The notes: a model not told the origin generated them from the sequence alone. Positions 8,741-20,043 are shown, counted from the stretch's first letter. The stretch is DNA of 64,000 nt from Pseudomonadaceae bacterium SI-3 (GCA_004010935.1 CP026511.1:1550001-1614000); one strand, 5' to 3'. Made by a program: numbers and translations.

Positions 8741-10516
8741 ATGATGCGCAGCCACTATTGCGGCCAGTTGAACGAAAGCCTGGACGGCCAGGAAATCACT
8801 CTTTGCGGCTGGGTGCACCGTCGCCGTGACCACGGCGGGGTCATCTTCCTCGATGTGCGTGACCGTGAGGGCCTGGCTCAGGTCGTGTTCGATCCCGACC
8901 GTGCCGAAACTTTCGCCGCCGCAGACAAGGTGCGCAGCGAATACGTGATCAGGATTACCGGCAAGGTGCGCCTGCGCCCGGCCGGTGCGGTCAACCCGAA
9001 CATGACGTCCGGCGCCATCGAAGTGCTGGGTTACGAGCTCGAAGTTCTGAACGAGGCGGAAACCCCGCCATTCCCGCTCAATGAATACAGCGACGTAGGC
9101 GAGGAAACGCGCCTGCGCTATCGCTTCATCGACCTGCGCCGTCCCGAGATGGCTGAGAAGCTCAAGCTGCGCTCGAGAATCACCGCCAGCATCCGCCGCT
9201 ACCTCGATGAGAATGGTTTTCTCGACGTCGAAACGCCTATTCTCGGGCGCCCGACCCCTGAGGGCGCACGTGATTACCTGGTGCCTAGCCGTACCCATGC
9301 CGGTAACTTCTTCGCGCTGCCCCAGTCGCCACAGCTCTTCAAGCAGCTGTTGATGGTTGCGGGTTTTGACCGTTACTACCAGATCGCCAAGTGTTTCCGT
9401 GACGAGGACCTTCGCGCCGATCGTCAGCCGGAATTCACCCAGATCGACATTGAAACCAGCTTCCTCAATGAGTCCGACATCATCGGAATCACCGAGGGAA
9501 TGGTGCGCAAACTGTTCAAGGAAGTACTGGACGTCGAGTTCGGTGAGTTCCCGCATATGCCGTTCGAAGAAGCCATGCGTCGTTATGGCTCCGACAAGCC
9601 GGACTTGCGTATTCCGCTGGAGCTGGTCGACGTTGCCGATCAGCTGCAGCAGGTCGAATTCAAGGTATTCAGCGGGCCGGCGAACGATCCTAAGTGCCGT
9701 GTTGCCGCGCTGCGGGTCCCGGGCGGTGCAAGCATGCCGCGCAAGCAGATCGACGACTACACCAAGTTCGTCGGCATCTACGGTGCCAAGGGTCTGGCGT
9801 ACATTAAGGTTAACGAACGCGCTAAAGGCGTTGAGGGCCTGCAGTCTCCCATCGTGAAGAACATTCCGGAAGACAAGCTAAACGTGATCCTTGATCGCGT
9901 TGGTGCTGTTGACGGGGACATCGTCTTCTTTGGTGCTGATAAGGCCAAGATCGTATCCGAGGCGCTGGGTGCACTGCGCATCAAGCTTGGCCACGATCTG
10001 AAGCTGTTGACCTGCGAGTGGGCGCCGATGTGGGTTGTCGACTTCCCGATGTTCGAGGAGAACGATGACGGCTCGCTCAGCGCGCTGCATCATCCGTTCA
10101 CCGCGCCCAAGTGCACGCCGAAGGAGCTGGAGGCCAACCCGGCGGGTGCGCTGTCGCGTGCGTATGACATGGTTCTTAACGGAACCGAGTTGGGTGGTGG
10201 TTCGATCCGTATTCACCGTAAGGAAATGCAGCAGACGGTGTTCCGCATTCTGGGTATCGACGAGGCAGAGCAGGACGAAAAGTTTGGCTTCCTGCTCGAT
10301 GCGCTCAAATTCGGCGCGCCGCCGCATGGCGGCCTGGCGTTCGGCCTCGATCGCCTGGTGATGCTGATGACTGGCGCGCAGTCGATTCGTGAAGTCATAG
10401 CTTTCCCGAAAACACAGAGCGCCGCAGACGTTATGACCCAGGCACCGGGTGCGGTGGATGGCAAGGCGTTGCGTGAGTTGCACATTCGCCTGCGTGAGCA
10501 GCCGAAAGCCGAATGA
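8741..10516 (+). CDS. aspS: aspartyl-tRNA synthetase
   Basis: A class II synthetase that charges tRNA-Asp. The start [10 protein letters not shown] gives 591 residues, the size of the pseudomonad enzyme, with an OB-fold anticodon-binding domain at residues 1-105, then motif 1, motif 2 ([20 protein letters not shown]), the bacterial GAD insertion near residues 290-420 and motif 3 ([13 protein letters not shown]). Pseudomonad AspRS is often non-discriminating and also charges tRNA-Asn; I infer that from knowledge of the family. A strong terminator follows the stop, so it seems to be transcribed separately from yebC. Confidence 0.97.
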   Translation: MMRSHYCGQLNESLDGQEITLCGWVHRRRDHGGVIFLDVRDREGLAQVVFDPDRAETFAAADKVRSEYVIRITGKVRLRPAGAVNPNMTSGAIEVLGYELEVLNEAETPPFPLNEYSDVGEETRLRYRFIDLRRPEMAEKLKLRSRITASIRRYLDENGFLDVETPILGRPTPEGARDYLVPSRTHAGNFFALPQSPQLFKQLLMVAGFDRYYQIAKCFRDEDLRADRQPEFTQIDIETSFLNESDIIGITEGMVRKLFKEVLDVEFGEFPHMPFEEAMRRYGSDKPDLRIPLELVDVADQLQQVEFKVFSGPANDPKCRVAALRVPGGASMPRKQIDDYTKFVGIYGAKGLAYIKVNERAKGVEGLQSPIVKNIPEDKLNVILDRVGAVDGDIVFFGADKAKIVSEALGALRIKLGHDLKLLTCEWAPMWVVDFPMFEENDDGSLSALHHPFTAPKCTPKELEANPAGALSRAYDMVLNGTELGGGSIRIHRKEMQQTVFRILGIDEAEQDEKFGFLLDALKFGAPPHGGLAFGLDRLVMLMTGAQSIREVIAFPKTQSAADVMTQAPGAVDGKALRELHIRLREQPKAE

Positions 10517-10521
10517 CGGCA

Positions 10522-10549
10522 CAAGAGCCCAGGGAAACCTGGGCTCTTG
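10522..10549 (+). terminator. Terminator of aspS
   Basis: A perfect 12-bp stem (CAAGAGCCCAGG and its complement) closed by a GAAA tetraloop, starting 5 bases after the aspS stop. It is followed by GTTTC rather than a long T run. Confidence 0.8.
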
Positions 10550-10591
10550 GTTTCAGCAAGATGAAAAGTTGATCGGAAAGGGAGGCAGTTA

Positions 10592-11338
10592 ATGGCTGGT
10601 CATTCCAAATGGGCCAACATCAAGCACCGCAAGGGGCGTCAGGACGCCAAGCGCGGCAAGATCTTCACCAAGCTTATTCGCGAGCTGACGGTTGCCGCAA
10701 AGAGCGGGCCTATTCCTGCAGACAATCCACGCCTGCGTTTGGCAGTGGATAAAGCCTTGGTGGCGAATATGTCGCGGGACGTCATCGACCGTGCCATTGC
10801 GCGCGGCGCTGGCAACAACGAGGCCGACAACGTCGTCGAGTTGACCTATGAAGGCTATGCGCCTAGCGGGGTCGCCATCATTGTCGAGGCCATGACTGAT
10901 AACCGTAACCGTACAGCTGCAGAAGTGCGTCATGCCTTCAGCAAGCATGGCGGCAATCTCGGTACGGATGGCTCGGTCGCCTACATGTTCGACCGCAAAG
11001 GGCAAATCAGCTTTGCGGCGGGTATAGAGGAGGATTCTCTGATGGAGGCCGCACTCGAAGCCGGCGCCGATGACGTGGAAATGGGCGACGACGGCTCAGC
11101 TCTAGTATCAACCAGTTTCACGGATTTTCATGCCGTCAATGAGGCACTGGGTGCCGCCGGCTTCAAGGGTGAGGAGGCGGATATTGCGATGATCCCCTCG
11201 ATCTCCGCGCCGCTCACTGACCTGGAGACCGCTCAGAAGGTACTGCGCCTGATCGATGCGCTGGAGGATCTCGATGACGTGCAGAACGTCTACCATAACG
11301 CCGAAATTCCCGATGAAATCATGGAACAGCTGGACTGA
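10592..11338 (+). CDS. yebC: YebC/PmpR family transcriptional regulator
   Basis: A 248-residue TACO1/YebC family protein, complete from [25 protein letters not shown] to the acidic C terminus. In P. aeruginosa the protein of this locus (PA0964, PmpR) represses quorum-sensing gene pqsR; other YebC proteins assist translation of proline-rich stretches. It has a good ribosome-binding site (GGGAGG). A rho-independent terminator follows it, and ruvC lies downstream in the order conserved in Pseudomonas. Confidence 0.95.
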   Translation: MAGHSKWANIKHRKGRQDAKRGKIFTKLIRELTVAAKSGPIPADNPRLRLAVDKALVANMSRDVIDRAIARGAGNNEADNVVELTYEGYAPSGVAIIVEAMTDNRNRTAAEVRHAFSKHGGNLGTDGSVAYMFDRKGQISFAAGIEEDSLMEAALEAGADDVEMGDDGSALVSTSFTDFHAVNEALGAAGFKGEEADIAMIPSISAPLTDLETAQKVLRLIDALEDLDDVQNVYHNAEIPDEIMEQLD

Positions 11339-11358
11339 TCCGTTGCGTTGAGCAGAGG

Positions 11359-11390
11359 GCCGGAAGTCACTGAGTGCTTCCGGCTTTTTT
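11359..11390 (+). terminator. Terminator of yebC
   Basis: Stem GCCGGAAG (11359-11366) paired with CTTCCGGC (11377-11384) followed by six T residues: a classic intrinsic terminator. Confidence 0.88.
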
Positions 11391-11485
11391 GTTGGCGCCG
11401 AGCCTGGCGTCCCGTTATGTCGCTGGTCGCCGCGACGGGGCGTCCTTATACTGGTGGCTGGATAAATAGACAGTATGGCGACTGC

Positions 11486-12010
11486 ATGACGCTTATTCTG
11501 GGGATTGACCCCGGTTCACGGATCACCGGCTACGGCGTAGTGCGGGATAACGGTCGCAGCTGCGAATATGTAGCGTCGGGCTGCATTCGGACCGGCAGCG
11601 GTGAGCTTTCGGCGCGCTTGCAGGCGGTATTCTGCGGCGTCAGCGAAGTCATTAGGCTTCATGGTCCTGTGACGATGGGCATCGAGCAGGTGTTCATGGC
11701 GCGCAACGCCGACTCCGCATTGAAGCTGGGTCAGGCGCGAGGGGCTGCAATCGTAGCGGCCGCTGAGCAGGGGCTGGAGATATCGGAGTACACCGCCACG
11801 CAGGTTAAACAGGCGATTGCAGGAACTGGCGGGGCGGATAAGCAGCAGGTGCAGATGATGGTGATGCATCTGCTGAAACTGACGCAGAAACCGCAAATCG
11901 ACGCATCTGACGCTCTGGCCATTGCCTTGTGTCATGCACATCATCGTCAGAGCCTGATTCCACACGGTCTTGCTGGTGCTAAGCGAAGAGGCGGGCGCCT
12001 GCGGCTGTAG
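11486..12010 (+). CDS. ruvC: crossover junction endodeoxyribonuclease RuvC
   Basis: A 174-residue Holliday-junction resolvase that cuts four-way junctions symmetrically together with RuvAB. The start [11 protein letters not shown] places the first catalytic Asp at residue 8; the GIEQVF glutamate and the C-terminal [12 protein letters not shown] aspartates complete the DEDD active site. Longer upstream starts would add about 46 unrelated residues that overlap the yebC terminator. It heads ruvC-ruvA-ruvB. No LexA box was recognised upstream. Confidence 0.96.
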   Translation: MTLILGIDPGSRITGYGVVRDNGRSCEYVASGCIRTGSGELSARLQAVFCGVSEVIRLHGPVTMGIEQVFMARNADSALKLGQARGAAIVAAAEQGLEISEYTATQVKQAIAGTGGADKQQVQMMVMHLLKLTQKPQIDASDALAIALCHAHHRQSLIPHGLAGAKRRGGRLRL

Positions 12011-12088
12011 GCAAGTTCACCGGTGTTGTTTGAAGGTTGTATGAGCAATCCGATCGGCTAAAGATCGATCGAACGAGGATGTATCAAC

Positions 12089-12694
12089 GTGATTGGACGC
12101 TTGCGCGGTACCTTGGCGGAAAAGCAGCCGCCTCATCTGATTCTCGATGTCAACGGCATCGGCTACGAGCTCGAAGTGCCCATGACTACACTTTATCGCC
12201 TGCCTTCGGTGGGTGAGCCAGTCATGCTTCACACCCATCTGGTGGTGCGTGAAGATGCGCATCTGCTCTACGGTTTTGCCGAAAAGCGCGATCGCGAACT
12301 GTTTCGGGAGCTGATTCGGCTGAATGGTGTCGGGCCTAAGCTTGCCTTGGCCCTTATGTCCGGCCTTGAGGTGGATGAGCTGGTGCGTTGTGTCCAGGCG
12401 CAGGACACCTCGGTTCTGGTCAAAATCCCCGGTGTTGGCAAGAAGACCGCTGAGCGGCTGTTGGTCGAGCTGAAGGATCGCTTCAAGGCCTGGGAGACCA
12501 TGCCGTCCATCGCTACCTTGGTGGCGGAACCTCGGGGGGCTGTGGCAGTCTCAAGCGCCGAGAGTGATGCCGTCAGCGCGCTGATCTCCCTTGGCTTCAA
12601 GCCCCAAGAGGCGAGCCGTGCCGTAGCCTCCGTACAGGAAGACGATTTGAGCAGTGAAGACCTAATCCGCCGTGCACTGAAGGGAATGGTCTAA
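12089..12694 (+). CDS. ruvA: Holliday junction helicase subunit RuvA
   Basis: A 201-residue junction-binding subunit that loads RuvB rings. It begins with GTG at 12089, preceded by ACGAGGA. Domain I opens [15 protein letters not shown]; domain II has the two helix-hairpin-helix motifs ([15 protein letters not shown] and [16 protein letters not shown]); a linker leads to the three-helix domain III that contacts RuvB. The length and order are standard. Confidence 0.96.
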   Translation: MIGRLRGTLAEKQPPHLILDVNGIGYELEVPMTTLYRLPSVGEPVMLHTHLVVREDAHLLYGFAEKRDRELFRELIRLNGVGPKLALALMSGLEVDELVRCVQAQDTSVLVKIPGVGKKTAERLLVELKDRFKAWETMPSIATLVAEPRGAVAVSSAESDAVSALISLGFKPQEASRAVASVQEDDLSSEDLIRRALKGMV

Positions 12695-12850
12695 CGTGGT
12701 TGCTCGAGCTTTTTTTGCTGGGTCGCTCGCCGCGTTGGGGGCGCAGCGTTATTCGCTTCCCTGCGACCGCGGCGAGTTGCCCGTGTGGTGTCTGATCTCG
12801 CAATCCATCTGCGCTCTGCCTGATTCGGCGTGCAGCAAGGGTGAGCGGTT

Positions 12851-13903
12851 ATGATCGAAGCTGATCGTCTGATAGCTGCCACCGGTCGGGACCGCGAGGA
12901 GCAGTTCGACCGCGCCATCCGCCCGTTGAGCCTTGCTGAATATATTGGTCAGCCGGTGGTGCGCGAGCAGATGGATCTCTTCATCCGTGCGGCGCGTGGA
13001 CGCAAAGAATCGCTGGATCACACGCTTATCTTTGGTCCGCCAGGGCTGGGTAAGACCACGCTGGCCAACATCATCGCCCAGGAAATGGGTGTCTCGATCA
13101 AAAGCACCTCAGGCCCTGTGCTTGAACGGCCGGGTGATCTTGCGGCGTTGCTGACGAACTTGGAAGAGGGTGATGTCCTGTTCGTCGACGAGATCCATCG
13201 ACTGTCGCCAATCGTGGAGGAAGTGCTTTATCCCGCGATGGAGGATTTTCAGCTCGATATCATGATCGGTGAGGGCCCCGCGGCACGCTCGATCAAACTC
13301 GACTTACCGCCGTTCACCCTGGTTGGCGCGACCACGCGGGCCGGCATGCTCACCAATCCTCTACGCGATCGTTTCGGTATCGTCCAGCGTCTCGAGTTCT
13401 ACTCGACGGCTGACCTGGCAACGATCGTAACTCGATCAGCCGGAATCCTCGGTCTAATTATCGAGGCGGAAGGGGCTGTTGAGATCGCCCGTCGCGCCCG
13501 TGGTACGCCGCGTATTGCCAATCGTCTGCTCCGTCGGGTGCGTGACTTCGCCGAAGTGCGTGGTAATGGCGAAATCAGCCGCAGTACTGCAAACCTTGCG
13601 CTGAACATGCTCGATGTCGATGAGCGCGGTCTGGATCATCAGGATCGCCGTTTGCTGCTGACGCTGATCGAGAAGTTCGATGGCGGTCCGGTTGGCATCG
13701 ACAGCCTTGCAGCTGCTATCAGCGAGGAACGTCACACCATCGAGGATGTGCTTGAGCCCTATCTGATCCAGCAGGGTTACATCATGCGCACCCCGAGGGG
13801 GCGCGTCGTCACGCGTCACGCCTATCTGCATTTTGGTTTGAATTTGCCAAAACGCTTGGGCGATACACCGACTCCCGACCTTTTCAGTGGCGACACAGAG
13901 TGA
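12851..13903 (+). CDS. ruvB: Holliday junction helicase ATPase RuvB
   Basis: A 350-residue AAA+ motor that drives branch migration. Walker A is GPPGLGKTT (residues 62-70), Walker B ends in DEIH (Asp113), sensor 1 is near GATTRAG and the arginine finger lies in the NPLRDRFGI segment; the C-terminal winged helix ends in LHFGL. The 156-base gap after ruvA is larger than in many operons but shows no terminator. Confidence 0.97.
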   Translation: MIEADRLIAATGRDREEQFDRAIRPLSLAEYIGQPVVREQMDLFIRAARGRKESLDHTLIFGPPGLGKTTLANIIAQEMGVSIKSTSGPVLERPGDLAALLTNLEEGDVLFVDEIHRLSPIVEEVLYPAMEDFQLDIMIGEGPAARSIKLDLPPFTLVGATTRAGMLTNPLRDRFGIVQRLEFYSTADLATIVTRSAGILGLIIEAEGAVEIARRARGTPRIANRLLRRVRDFAEVRGNGEISRSTANLALNMLDVDERGLDHQDRRLLLTLIEKFDGGPVGIDSLAAAISEERHTIEDVLEPYLIQQGYIMRTPRGRVVTRHAYLHFGLNLPKRLGDTPTPDLFSGDTE

Positions 13904-13954
13904 CGAAAATTTCTTTGTTTTACCCGATTGGCAATTGCAGGGCCTGGCACTAGT

Positions 13955-14398
13955 ATGCGCGCGGAATCACAAGCTCAATTGTTCTCCCATCGGTGTCGCG
14001 TGTATTACGAAGATACCGATGCGGGTGGCATCGTTTACTACGTCAATTACCTAAAGTTCATGGAGCGGGCCCGTACCGAGCGGTTGCGTAGCCTGGGTTT
14101 TGCCCAGTCGCAGCTGGTTGGTGAAGACCTGCTTTTCGTCGTGCATTCGAGTGAAGCGCGTTACCACGCTCCGGCGCGTCTGGACGATGAGCTGCTGGTA
14201 ACAGCCGAAGTGGTCGAGGTGAAGCGTGCAAGCCTGCGTTTTAAGCAGCAGGTGCGGCGAGCTGACGATGATGTACTGCTCTGTGAAGGGCAGTTCGTGG
14301 TGGCCTGTGTGCGCACCGAGAGTTTGAAACCCCGTCCCATTCCCGAGCTGCTTCGTGTCGCTTTCGTCGGGTCGGGTCTACCCCCAGCAGGAGAGTAA
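13955..14398 (+). CDS. ybgC: Tol-Pal system-associated acyl-CoA thioesterase
   Basis: A 147-residue hot-dog-fold thioesterase, the usual first gene of the tol-pal cluster. The active-site motif [22 protein letters not shown] carries the catalytic Asp. The ATG at 13955 was chosen over a TTG 27 bases upstream because it matches the start I recall for pseudomonad homologues. Its stop is 2 bases before the tolQ start. In E. coli the enzyme acts on short-chain acyl-CoA and binds ACP; its role in the Tol complex is not settled. Confidence 0.92.
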   Translation: MRAESQAQLFSHRCRVYYEDTDAGGIVYYVNYLKFMERARTERLRSLGFAQSQLVGEDLLFVVHSSEARYHAPARLDDELLVTAEVVEVKRASLRFKQQVRRADDDVLLCEGQFVVACVRTESLKPRPIPELLRVAFVGSGLPPAGE

Positions 14399-14400
14399 GC

Positions 14401-15093
14401 GTGGAATCCAACGTCGATCATATGTCCATGTGGAGCCTGATCAGCAACGCCAGCTTTGTGGTTCAGCTGGTCATGCTGATCCTGGTAGGCGCCTCGGTGA
14501 CTTCATGGATCTTGATTTTTCAGCGCGGCAATATGATCCGAGCCGCCAAGCGTGCGCTGGACGCTTTTGAGGAGCGTTTCTGGTCGGGTATCGACCTGTC
14601 CAAGCTCTACCGGCAGGCCGGAAGCAATCCGGACCCGGACTCGGGCGTCGAGCAGATTTTTCGGGCAGGTTTCAAAGAGTTTTCCCGCCTGCGTCAGCAG
14701 CAGGGCGTCGATCCGGACGCGGTTATGGATGGTGTGAATCGTGCGATGCGAGTGGCCATCTCCCGCGAAGAAGAAAAGCTCGACCAGGGCCTGCCGTTCC
14801 TCGCAACCGTCGGTTCGACCAGCCCTTATATCGGCCTGTTCGGTACCGTGTGGGGCATCATGAACTCCTTCCGCGGGCTGGCGCAGGTTCAGCAAGCCAC
14901 CCTAGCGACCGTTGCCCCAGGCATCGCCGAAGCATTGATCGCCACGGCGATCGGCCTTTTTGCGGCAATTCCAGCCGTCATCGCTTACAACCGCTTCGCC
15001 GCGCGTAGCGAGATGCTCATCGGTCGTTACTACACCTTTGCCGACGAGTTCCAGGCGATCCTCCATCGCAAAGTTCATACCTCCGAAGATTGA
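14401..15093 (+). CDS. tolQ: Tol-Pal proton channel subunit TolQ
   Basis: A 230-residue inner-membrane protein of the MotA/TolQ/ExbB family that forms, with TolR, the proton channel energising TolA. It starts with GTG, preceded by AGGAGAG. Three membrane helices are visible: residues about 18-38, and the pair in LPFLATVGSTSPYIGLFGTVWG and VAPGIAEALIATAIGLFAAIPAV. Confidence 0.96.
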   Translation: MESNVDHMSMWSLISNASFVVQLVMLILVGASVTSWILIFQRGNMIRAAKRALDAFEERFWSGIDLSKLYRQAGSNPDPDSGVEQIFRAGFKEFSRLRQQQGVDPDAVMDGVNRAMRVAISREEEKLDQGLPFLATVGSTSPYIGLFGTVWGIMNSFRGLAQVQQATLATVAPGIAEALIATAIGLFAAIPAVIAYNRFAARSEMLIGRYYTFADEFQAILHRKVHTSED

Positions 15094-15105
15094 GGCCCGC
15101 TGGCC

Positions 15106-15558
15106 ATGGCAAGAATTCGCAACAGACGCAAACCCGTTGCCGAGATGAACGTGGTGCCGTACATCGACGTGATGTTGGTACTGCTAGTGATCTTTATGGT
15201 GACCGCCCCAATGCTCAACCAGGGTGTGAAGGTGGACCTGCCAAAGGTCAGCAGCGAAGTGCTGCCTCAGGATAACGATGCGCAGGTGCTGACAATCTCG
15301 ATCAAAGCCGATAAGACCTATTACTGGAACATTGGCAGCGAGGTCGACACCGATACCGTTCAGGACAAGGCGTTGACGCTCGAGGAAATGACCAAGGCGG
15401 TCACCGCGATCATGAACCAGAACCGCAGTCAGGGTAAGCAGATCCAGGTCTTCGTGCGAGGCGATAAAGCCGTGGATTACGGTTCGGTAATGGCGGCGAT
15501 GGGCGGGCTGCAGGAAGCGGGCGTGGGTAACGTCGGCCTGATTACCGAGGCGCCTTGA
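15106..15558 (+). CDS. tolR: Tol-Pal proton channel subunit TolR
   Basis: A 150-residue ExbD/TolR protein: a short cytoplasmic start (MARIRNRRKPVAEMNVVPY), one membrane helix containing the essential Asp in YIDVMLVLLVIFMV, and a periplasmic domain ending GLITEAP. Its TGA overlaps the tolA ATG by one base, so the two are translationally coupled. Confidence 0.96.
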   Translation: MARIRNRRKPVAEMNVVPYIDVMLVLLVIFMVTAPMLNQGVKVDLPKVSSEVLPQDNDAQVLTISIKADKTYYWNIGSEVDTDTVQDKALTLEEMTKAVTAIMNQNRSQGKQIQVFVRGDKAVDYGSVMAAMGGLQEAGVGNVGLITEAP

Positions 15559-16562
15559 TGCAAAAGCCGGATCGTTCGCGCTCTGAGAGTCTCTACTGGC
15601 CCACCATTTTGGCGGTGGGCCTGCATGTCATAATTTTTGGGATGCTCTTCGTTAGCTTCGCTATGACGCCGGAGCTTCCGCCGTCCAAGCCTATCGTCCA
15701 GGCCACCCTGTATCAGCTCAAATCCCAGAGCCAGGCCAAAGTACAAACGAACCAGAAAATTGCGGGCGAAGCGCAGAAGACCGCTGCTAAGCAGTATGAA
15801 GCCGAGCAGCTGGAGCAGCGTAAGGTCGAACAGCAAAAGCAGGCGGCCGCAAAAGCTGCGGAACAAAAAAAGGCTGATGAGGCTCGAAAGGCCGAGGCAG
15901 CCAAGGCTGATGCAGTGAAGAAAGCCGCCGAAGCCAACAAAGCCGGTGAAGCAAAAAAAGCCGAGCAGCTGAAGCAGGCGGAGATAGCCAAGAAAAAAGC
16001 GGCTGAAGAAGCGCAGAAGAAAAAAACTGCCGAGGAAGCGAAAAAGAAGGCCGCTGCCGAAGCGGCGAAAAAGAAAGCTGCAGAAGAGGCGAAGAAAAAA
16101 GCGGCTGCTGAGGCAGCAAAGAAGAAGACCGCCGAGGAGGCTAAGAAAAAAGCCGCAGCCGAGGCTGCCCGTAAGGCTGCTGAAGACAAAAAGGCACAAG
16201 CATTGGCCGAGCTACTTTCGGATGATACGGAACGGCAGCAGGCGATGGCCGATACACAGGGCGACCAGACCGCGGGCAATTTTGATGATCTGATTCGCAT
16301 GAGGGCTGCTGAAAACTGGACTCGGCCACCGTCGGCGCGAAATAACATGTCGGTAACGCTACGAGTCAACATGCTGCCGGACGGCACCATCACCGCTGCG
16401 ACTGTTTCACGTTCCAGTGGCGATGCACCGTTCGACAGCTCCGCAGTAGCGGCAGTAAAGAATATCGGTCGGCTGACCGAGATGCAGGGGCTCTCTGCTC
16501 AGGATTTTCAGCCGTATCGTTCGTTCACGATGACGTTTACGCCTGAGGATCTTGCGTTGTGA
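15558..16562 (+). CDS. tolA: Tol-Pal energy-transducing protein TolA
   Basis: A 334-residue protein that spans the periplasm. One N-terminal membrane helix (about residues 14-35) is followed by a very long helical domain of Ala, Lys, Glu and Gln (about residues 55-220, with repeated [13 protein letters not shown] units) and a C-terminal globular domain that binds TolB/Pal (about 230-334). The repeated units are seen at DNA level as A-rich imperfect repeats at 15,970-16,180 and make length variation by recombination likely. It overlaps both tolR and tolB. Confidence 0.95.
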   Translation: MQKPDRSRSESLYWPTILAVGLHVIIFGMLFVSFAMTPELPPSKPIVQATLYQLKSQSQAKVQTNQKIAGEAQKTAAKQYEAEQLEQRKVEQQKQAAAKAAEQKKADEARKAEAAKADAVKKAAEANKAGEAKKAEQLKQAEIAKKKAAEEAQKKKTAEEAKKKAAAEAAKKKAAEEAKKKAAAEAAKKKTAEEAKKKAAAEAARKAAEDKKAQALAELLSDDTERQQAMADTQGDQTAGNFDDLIRMRAAENWTRPPSARNNMSVTLRVNMLPDGTITAATVSRSSGDAPFDSSAVAAVKNIGRLTEMQGLSAQDFQPYRSFTMTFTPEDLAL

Positions 16563-17860
16563 TCAATTACCTTCGAGGTTTCATCGTTCTTCTCTTGTTT
16601 GTGCTGGGTAATGCCACAGCCCAGGAGAAGAACATCGTTGTTACCAGCGGCGCGGACCGGGCGATCCCGATCGCAGTGGTGCCGTTCGGCTGGCAGGGTG
16701 GCACTGTCCTGCCTGAAGACATGGCCGAGATAATCGGCAATGACATGCGCAATTCCGGAATCTTCCAGCCGATTCCCAAGCAGAACATGATCAGTCTGCC
16801 CACTCGTGGCACTGAGATCATCTTTCGTGACTGGAAGGCGCTCGGCGCGCAATACGTCATGGTCGGTAGTATCACTCCGGCTGCCAGCAAGCTGCAGATC
16901 CGCTACGAGGTGTACAACGTAGCCACCGAACAGCAGATTTTGACTGGCACTGTCGGTGGTTCTCAAGACCAACTGCGGGACATGGCGCACTACGCGTCCG
17001 ATCAGGCGTTCGAAAAGCTCACGGGCATCAAAGGCGCGTTCTCGACCCGTCTGCTGTATGTCACAGTCGAGCGTCTTGGTGGGGCCAATACTCGCTATAC
17101 CCTGCAACGCTCCGACTACGACGGTGCTCGGGCGGTGACCTTGCTGCAATCCCGAGAGCCCATCCTTTCCCCGCGTTATTCGCCGGACGGACGCCGTATC
17201 GCCTACGTTTCATTTGAGCAGAAGCGTCCGCGCATCTTCATGCAGCACATCGATACCGGTCGTCGCGAACAGATCACCAATTTCGAGGGGCTCAACGGTG
17301 CTCCGGCATTCTCGCCGGACGGCAATCGCTTGGCATTCGTGTTGTCCAAGGACGGCAATCCAGAGATCTATGTGATGGACCTCGGCTCGCGTCAGTTGCA
17401 GCGTCTCACTGACCATTATGCGATCGACACGGAGCCATTCTGGGGTGCTGATGGCCAAACCATCTATTTCACCTCAGACCGCGCCGGCAAGCCGCAGATC
17501 TACAAGCAGCGTCTTGGCACCAATAACGCCGAGCGCGTTACCTTTGTGGGCAACTACAACGCTAACCCTAAGTTGTCGGCCGATGAGAAGACGCTGGTCA
17601 TGATCCATCGTCAGGAGGGTTACACGAATTTCAAGGTCGCGGCGCAAGACCTGCAGCGTGGCAATCTGCGCATCCTCTCCGAGACAAGTTTAGATGAGTC
17701 GCCCACTGTTGCGCCTAATGGCACCATGCTAATCTACGCGACCCGCCAGCAGGGCCGGGGAGTCTTGATGCTCGTATCAATCAATGGTCGAGTTAGGCTC
17801 CCGCTTCCTACTGCTCAAGGCGAAGTCCGTGAGCCATCGTGGTCCCCTTACCTGAACTGA
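16559..17860 (+). CDS. tolB: Tol-Pal periplasmic beta-propeller TolB
   Basis: A 433-residue periplasmic protein that docks on Pal and TolA. It starts with GTG inside the end of tolA, giving a 4-base overlap. A signal peptide ends near NATAQ; the N-terminal alpha/beta domain is followed by the six-bladed propeller seen as repeated [37 protein letters not shown] and similar blades. Confidence 0.96.
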   Translation: MINYLRGFIVLLLFVLGNATAQEKNIVVTSGADRAIPIAVVPFGWQGGTVLPEDMAEIIGNDMRNSGIFQPIPKQNMISLPTRGTEIIFRDWKALGAQYVMVGSITPAASKLQIRYEVYNVATEQQILTGTVGGSQDQLRDMAHYASDQAFEKLTGIKGAFSTRLLYVTVERLGGANTRYTLQRSDYDGARAVTLLQSREPILSPRYSPDGRRIAYVSFEQKRPRIFMQHIDTGRREQITNFEGLNGAPAFSPDGNRLAFVLSKDGNPEIYVMDLGSRQLQRLTDHYAIDTEPFWGADGQTIYFTSDRAGKPQIYKQRLGTNNAERVTFVGNYNANPKLSADEKTLVMIHRQEGYTNFKVAAQDLQRGNLRILSETSLDESPTVAPNGTMLIYATRQQGRGVLMLVSINGRVRLPLPTAQGEVREPSWSPYLN

Positions 17861-17909
17861 TGCGGTATCAACGCTTTATCTAACCAAAACACACCTGGGG
17901 TTGTTACAC

Positions 17910-18413
17910 ATGGAAATGCTGAAATTCGGTAAGTTCGCTGCGCTGGCTCTGGCTATGGCCGTAGCTGTTGGTTGTTCGTCTAAGGGCGGCGACGATTCTG
18001 GCGAAGGTTCCTCTGCCATTGATCCGAACGCTGGTTATGGTGCCGATAGTGGTGCCGTTGACGGCAGCATGAGCGAAGAAGCTGCTCTGCGCGCTATCAC
18101 TACTTTCTATTTCGAATACGACAGCTCGGACCTGAAGCCGGAAGCCATGCGCGCTCTGGACGTTCATGCCAAGGATCTGAAGTCCGCTGGCAACCGCGTT
18201 GTTCTGGAAGGCCACACTGACGAGCGTGGTACTCGTGAGTACAACATGGCTCTGGGCGAGCGTCGCTCCAAGGCTGTTCAGCGTTACCTGGTTCTGCAGG
18301 GCGTATCGCCTGCACAGCTGGAATTGGTTTCCTACGGTGAGGAGCGTCCGGTTGCCATGGGCAACGACGAGCAGTCCTGGGCTCAGAACCGTCGCGTTGA
18401 ACTGCGTAAGTAA
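17910..18413 (+). CDS. pal: Peptidoglycan-associated lipoprotein Pal/OprL
   Basis: A 167-residue outer-membrane lipoprotein that binds peptidoglycan through an OmpA-like domain. The start [16 protein letters not shown] and lipobox AVGC match P. aeruginosa OprL almost exactly, and the OmpA domain includes [20 protein letters not shown], whose Asp and Arg contact diaminopimelate. An in-frame TTG 9 bases upstream is the weaker start. Confidence 0.97.
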   Translation: MEMLKFGKFAALALAMAVAVGCSSKGGDDSGEGSSAIDPNAGYGADSGAVDGSMSEEAALRAITTFYFEYDSSDLKPEAMRALDVHAKDLKSAGNRVVLEGHTDERGTREYNMALGERRSKAVQRYLVLQGVSPAQLELVSYGEERPVAMGNDEQSWAQNRRVELRK

Positions 18414-18419
18414 TAAGCC

Positions 18420-19247
18420 ATGCTCAAGCACCGTTATGCTCTGACGCTTTTTGCACTTGGACTGCCGCTGTTTGCGGCGGCCCAGGTTCCGGTAGTGGAC
18501 TACGACTCGCAAAACCAAAGTGGTGCGGCTGGGTCGGGTTATTCAACCGAGGCGGATACTGGCGGTGCCTATGTCGGGGGCGGAGCGTCAGCTCCGTCTT
18601 CGGCGCAGGGCATGCTCTTCGTGCAGTTGCAACAAATGCAGGAAGAGATCGCGCAATTGCGCGGTATGCTCGAAGTGCAGCAGAACGAGATCCAGCGCCT
18701 GAAGCAGGAAGGGCTGGAGCGTTATCAAGATTTAGACCGTCGCTTGTCGGCTGCCTCTTCGGGTGGATCGACCAGCCAGAATTCTTCGACCGCTGGTGCA
18801 ATTGACGCTAGCGGGGCCGCGCAGGCGCCCACAGGCACCTCAACAGCGCAAACGGCGAGCAGCCAGTCAGCCGATCCTGAAAAGGAAAAGCTTTATTACG
18901 ACGCTGCATTCGATCTGATCAAAGCAAAGGATTTCGACAAAGCCAGTCAGGCATTTGCCGCTTTCCTGCGCAAGTACCCCAGTAGTCCCTACGCGGGTAA
19001 TGCCCAATATTGGTTGGGTGAAGTGAATCTCGCCAAGGGTGATCTGCAAGGTGCCGGACAGGCATTTGCCAACGTCAGCCAGGCGTATCCTCAGCACAAC
19101 AAGGTGCCCGATTCGTTGTACAAGCTTGCGGATGTCGAGTTGCGTATGGGTAACCGTGACAAGGCCAACGGGATTCTTCGGCAGGTCATTGCCGATTATC
19201 CGAACAGCTCAGCTGCGCAGTTGGCTCAGCGTCAGCTGAATCGATAG
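18420..19247 (+). CDS. cpoB: Cell-division coordinator CpoB (YbgF)
   Basis: A 275-residue periplasmic protein that links peptidoglycan synthesis by PBP1B to Tol-driven outer-membrane constriction. It has a signal peptide ending FAAAQ, a trimerising coiled coil around residues 60-105, a Ser/Gly/Ala-rich linker, and C-terminal TPR repeats (YYDAAFDLIKAKDFDKASQAF, then two more). It is the last gene of the tol-pal cluster, 6 bases after pal, and a terminator follows. Confidence 0.94.
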   Translation: MLKHRYALTLFALGLPLFAAAQVPVVDYDSQNQSGAAGSGYSTEADTGGAYVGGGASAPSSAQGMLFVQLQQMQEEIAQLRGMLEVQQNEIQRLKQEGLERYQDLDRRLSAASSGGSTSQNSSTAGAIDASGAAQAPTGTSTAQTASSQSADPEKEKLYYDAAFDLIKAKDFDKASQAFAAFLRKYPSSPYAGNAQYWLGEVNLAKGDLQGAGQAFANVSQAYPQHNKVPDSLYKLADVELRMGNRDKANGILRQVIADYPNSSAAQLAQRQLNR

Positions 19248-19269
19248 GCCATCCCTTGCTTCTGCTTCA

Positions 19270-19295
19270 AACCCGCCCCTCCGGCGGGTTTTTTC
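19270..19295 (+). terminator. Terminator of the tol-pal-cpoB operon
   Basis: Stem AACCCGCC paired with GGCGGGTT around a short loop, followed by TTTT. Confidence 0.88.
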
Positions 19296-19363
19296 GTTAG
19301 AATCGCGGCCCCTTCCCGCAACGGAGGCGGATGGCCTGTTTAGCCGTTACGCCCGTGGCTGAT

Positions 19364-20011
19364 ATGCACCATATCTTGCGAATTACCGAGATCTTCCATT
19401 CGCTGCAGGGCGAGACGCGCTCCACTGGCCTGCCCACTGTGTTCGTCCGCCTGACCGGCTGCCCGCTGCGCTGTCAGTACTGCGATACTGCCTATGCCTT
19501 CGGTGGCGGCGAGGTCATGTCGCTCGATACTGTTTTGGCACGCGTCGCCGCGTATCGACCGCGGTACGTTTGCGTCACGGGTGGTGAACCACTGGCCCAG
19601 CCGAACTGCATACCATTGCTTAGGCATTTATGTGACGCCGGCTACGAAGTTTCTCTGGAAACCAGTGGCGCTTTGGATATCTCGGCGACTGACGTGCGGG
19701 TAAGTCGGGTGGTAGACCTGAAAACGCCAGGCTCGGCAGAAGTGGCACGCAACCGCTACGAGAACATCGGTCATCTAACGCGCAATGACCAGGTCAAGTT
19801 CGTGATCTGCTCGCGTGAAGACTACGACTGGGCAGTGACCAAGCTGATTGAGTACAGGCTAGAAGCTCGGGCGGGTGAAGTGCTTTTTTCACCCAGCCAT
19901 GGGCAGGTAGAGGCGCGGGCGCTGGCCGACTGGATTGTCGCCGACAACCTTCCGGTGCGACTGCAGTTGCAGCTGCACAAAATTCTCTGGAACGATGCGC
20001 CTGGACATTGA
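19364..20011 (+). CDS. queE: 7-carboxy-7-deazaguanine synthase
   Basis: A 215-residue radical-SAM enzyme of the preQ0/queuosine pathway that converts 6-carboxytetrahydropterin to 7-carboxy-7-deazaguanine. The iron-sulfur motif is CPLRCQYC (Cys33, Cys37, Cys40). The start [18 protein letters not shown] is the family start; an upstream in-frame ATG at 19331 would add 11 residues. It pairs with queC, 32 bases downstream. Confidence 0.94.
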   Translation: MHHILRITEIFHSLQGETRSTGLPTVFVRLTGCPLRCQYCDTAYAFGGGEVMSLDTVLARVAAYRPRYVCVTGGEPLAQPNCIPLLRHLCDAGYEVSLETSGALDISATDVRVSRVVDLKTPGSAEVARNRYENIGHLTRNDQVKFVICSREDYDWAVTKLIEYRLEARAGEVLFSPSHGQVEARALADWIVADNLPVRLQLQLHKILWNDAPGH

Positions 20012-20043
20012 CTGGTCGCAGCGGTTTTCGACGGGCTTTAATT

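Noticed and set aside
8522..9556. Long minus-strand open frame (344 codons) over the start of aspS
   Set aside because: It is antisense to a well-conserved aspS and has no family resemblance; GC-rich codon bias often leaves such frames open.
15970..16180. A-rich tandem-like repeats in tolA as a CRISPR or mobile repeat
   Set aside because: They encode the normal Ala/Lys/Glu helical domain of TolA; there are no spacers.
19296..19363. preQ1 riboswitch upstream of queE
   Set aside because: The gap is short and follows a terminator; no preQ1 aptamer pattern was seen.
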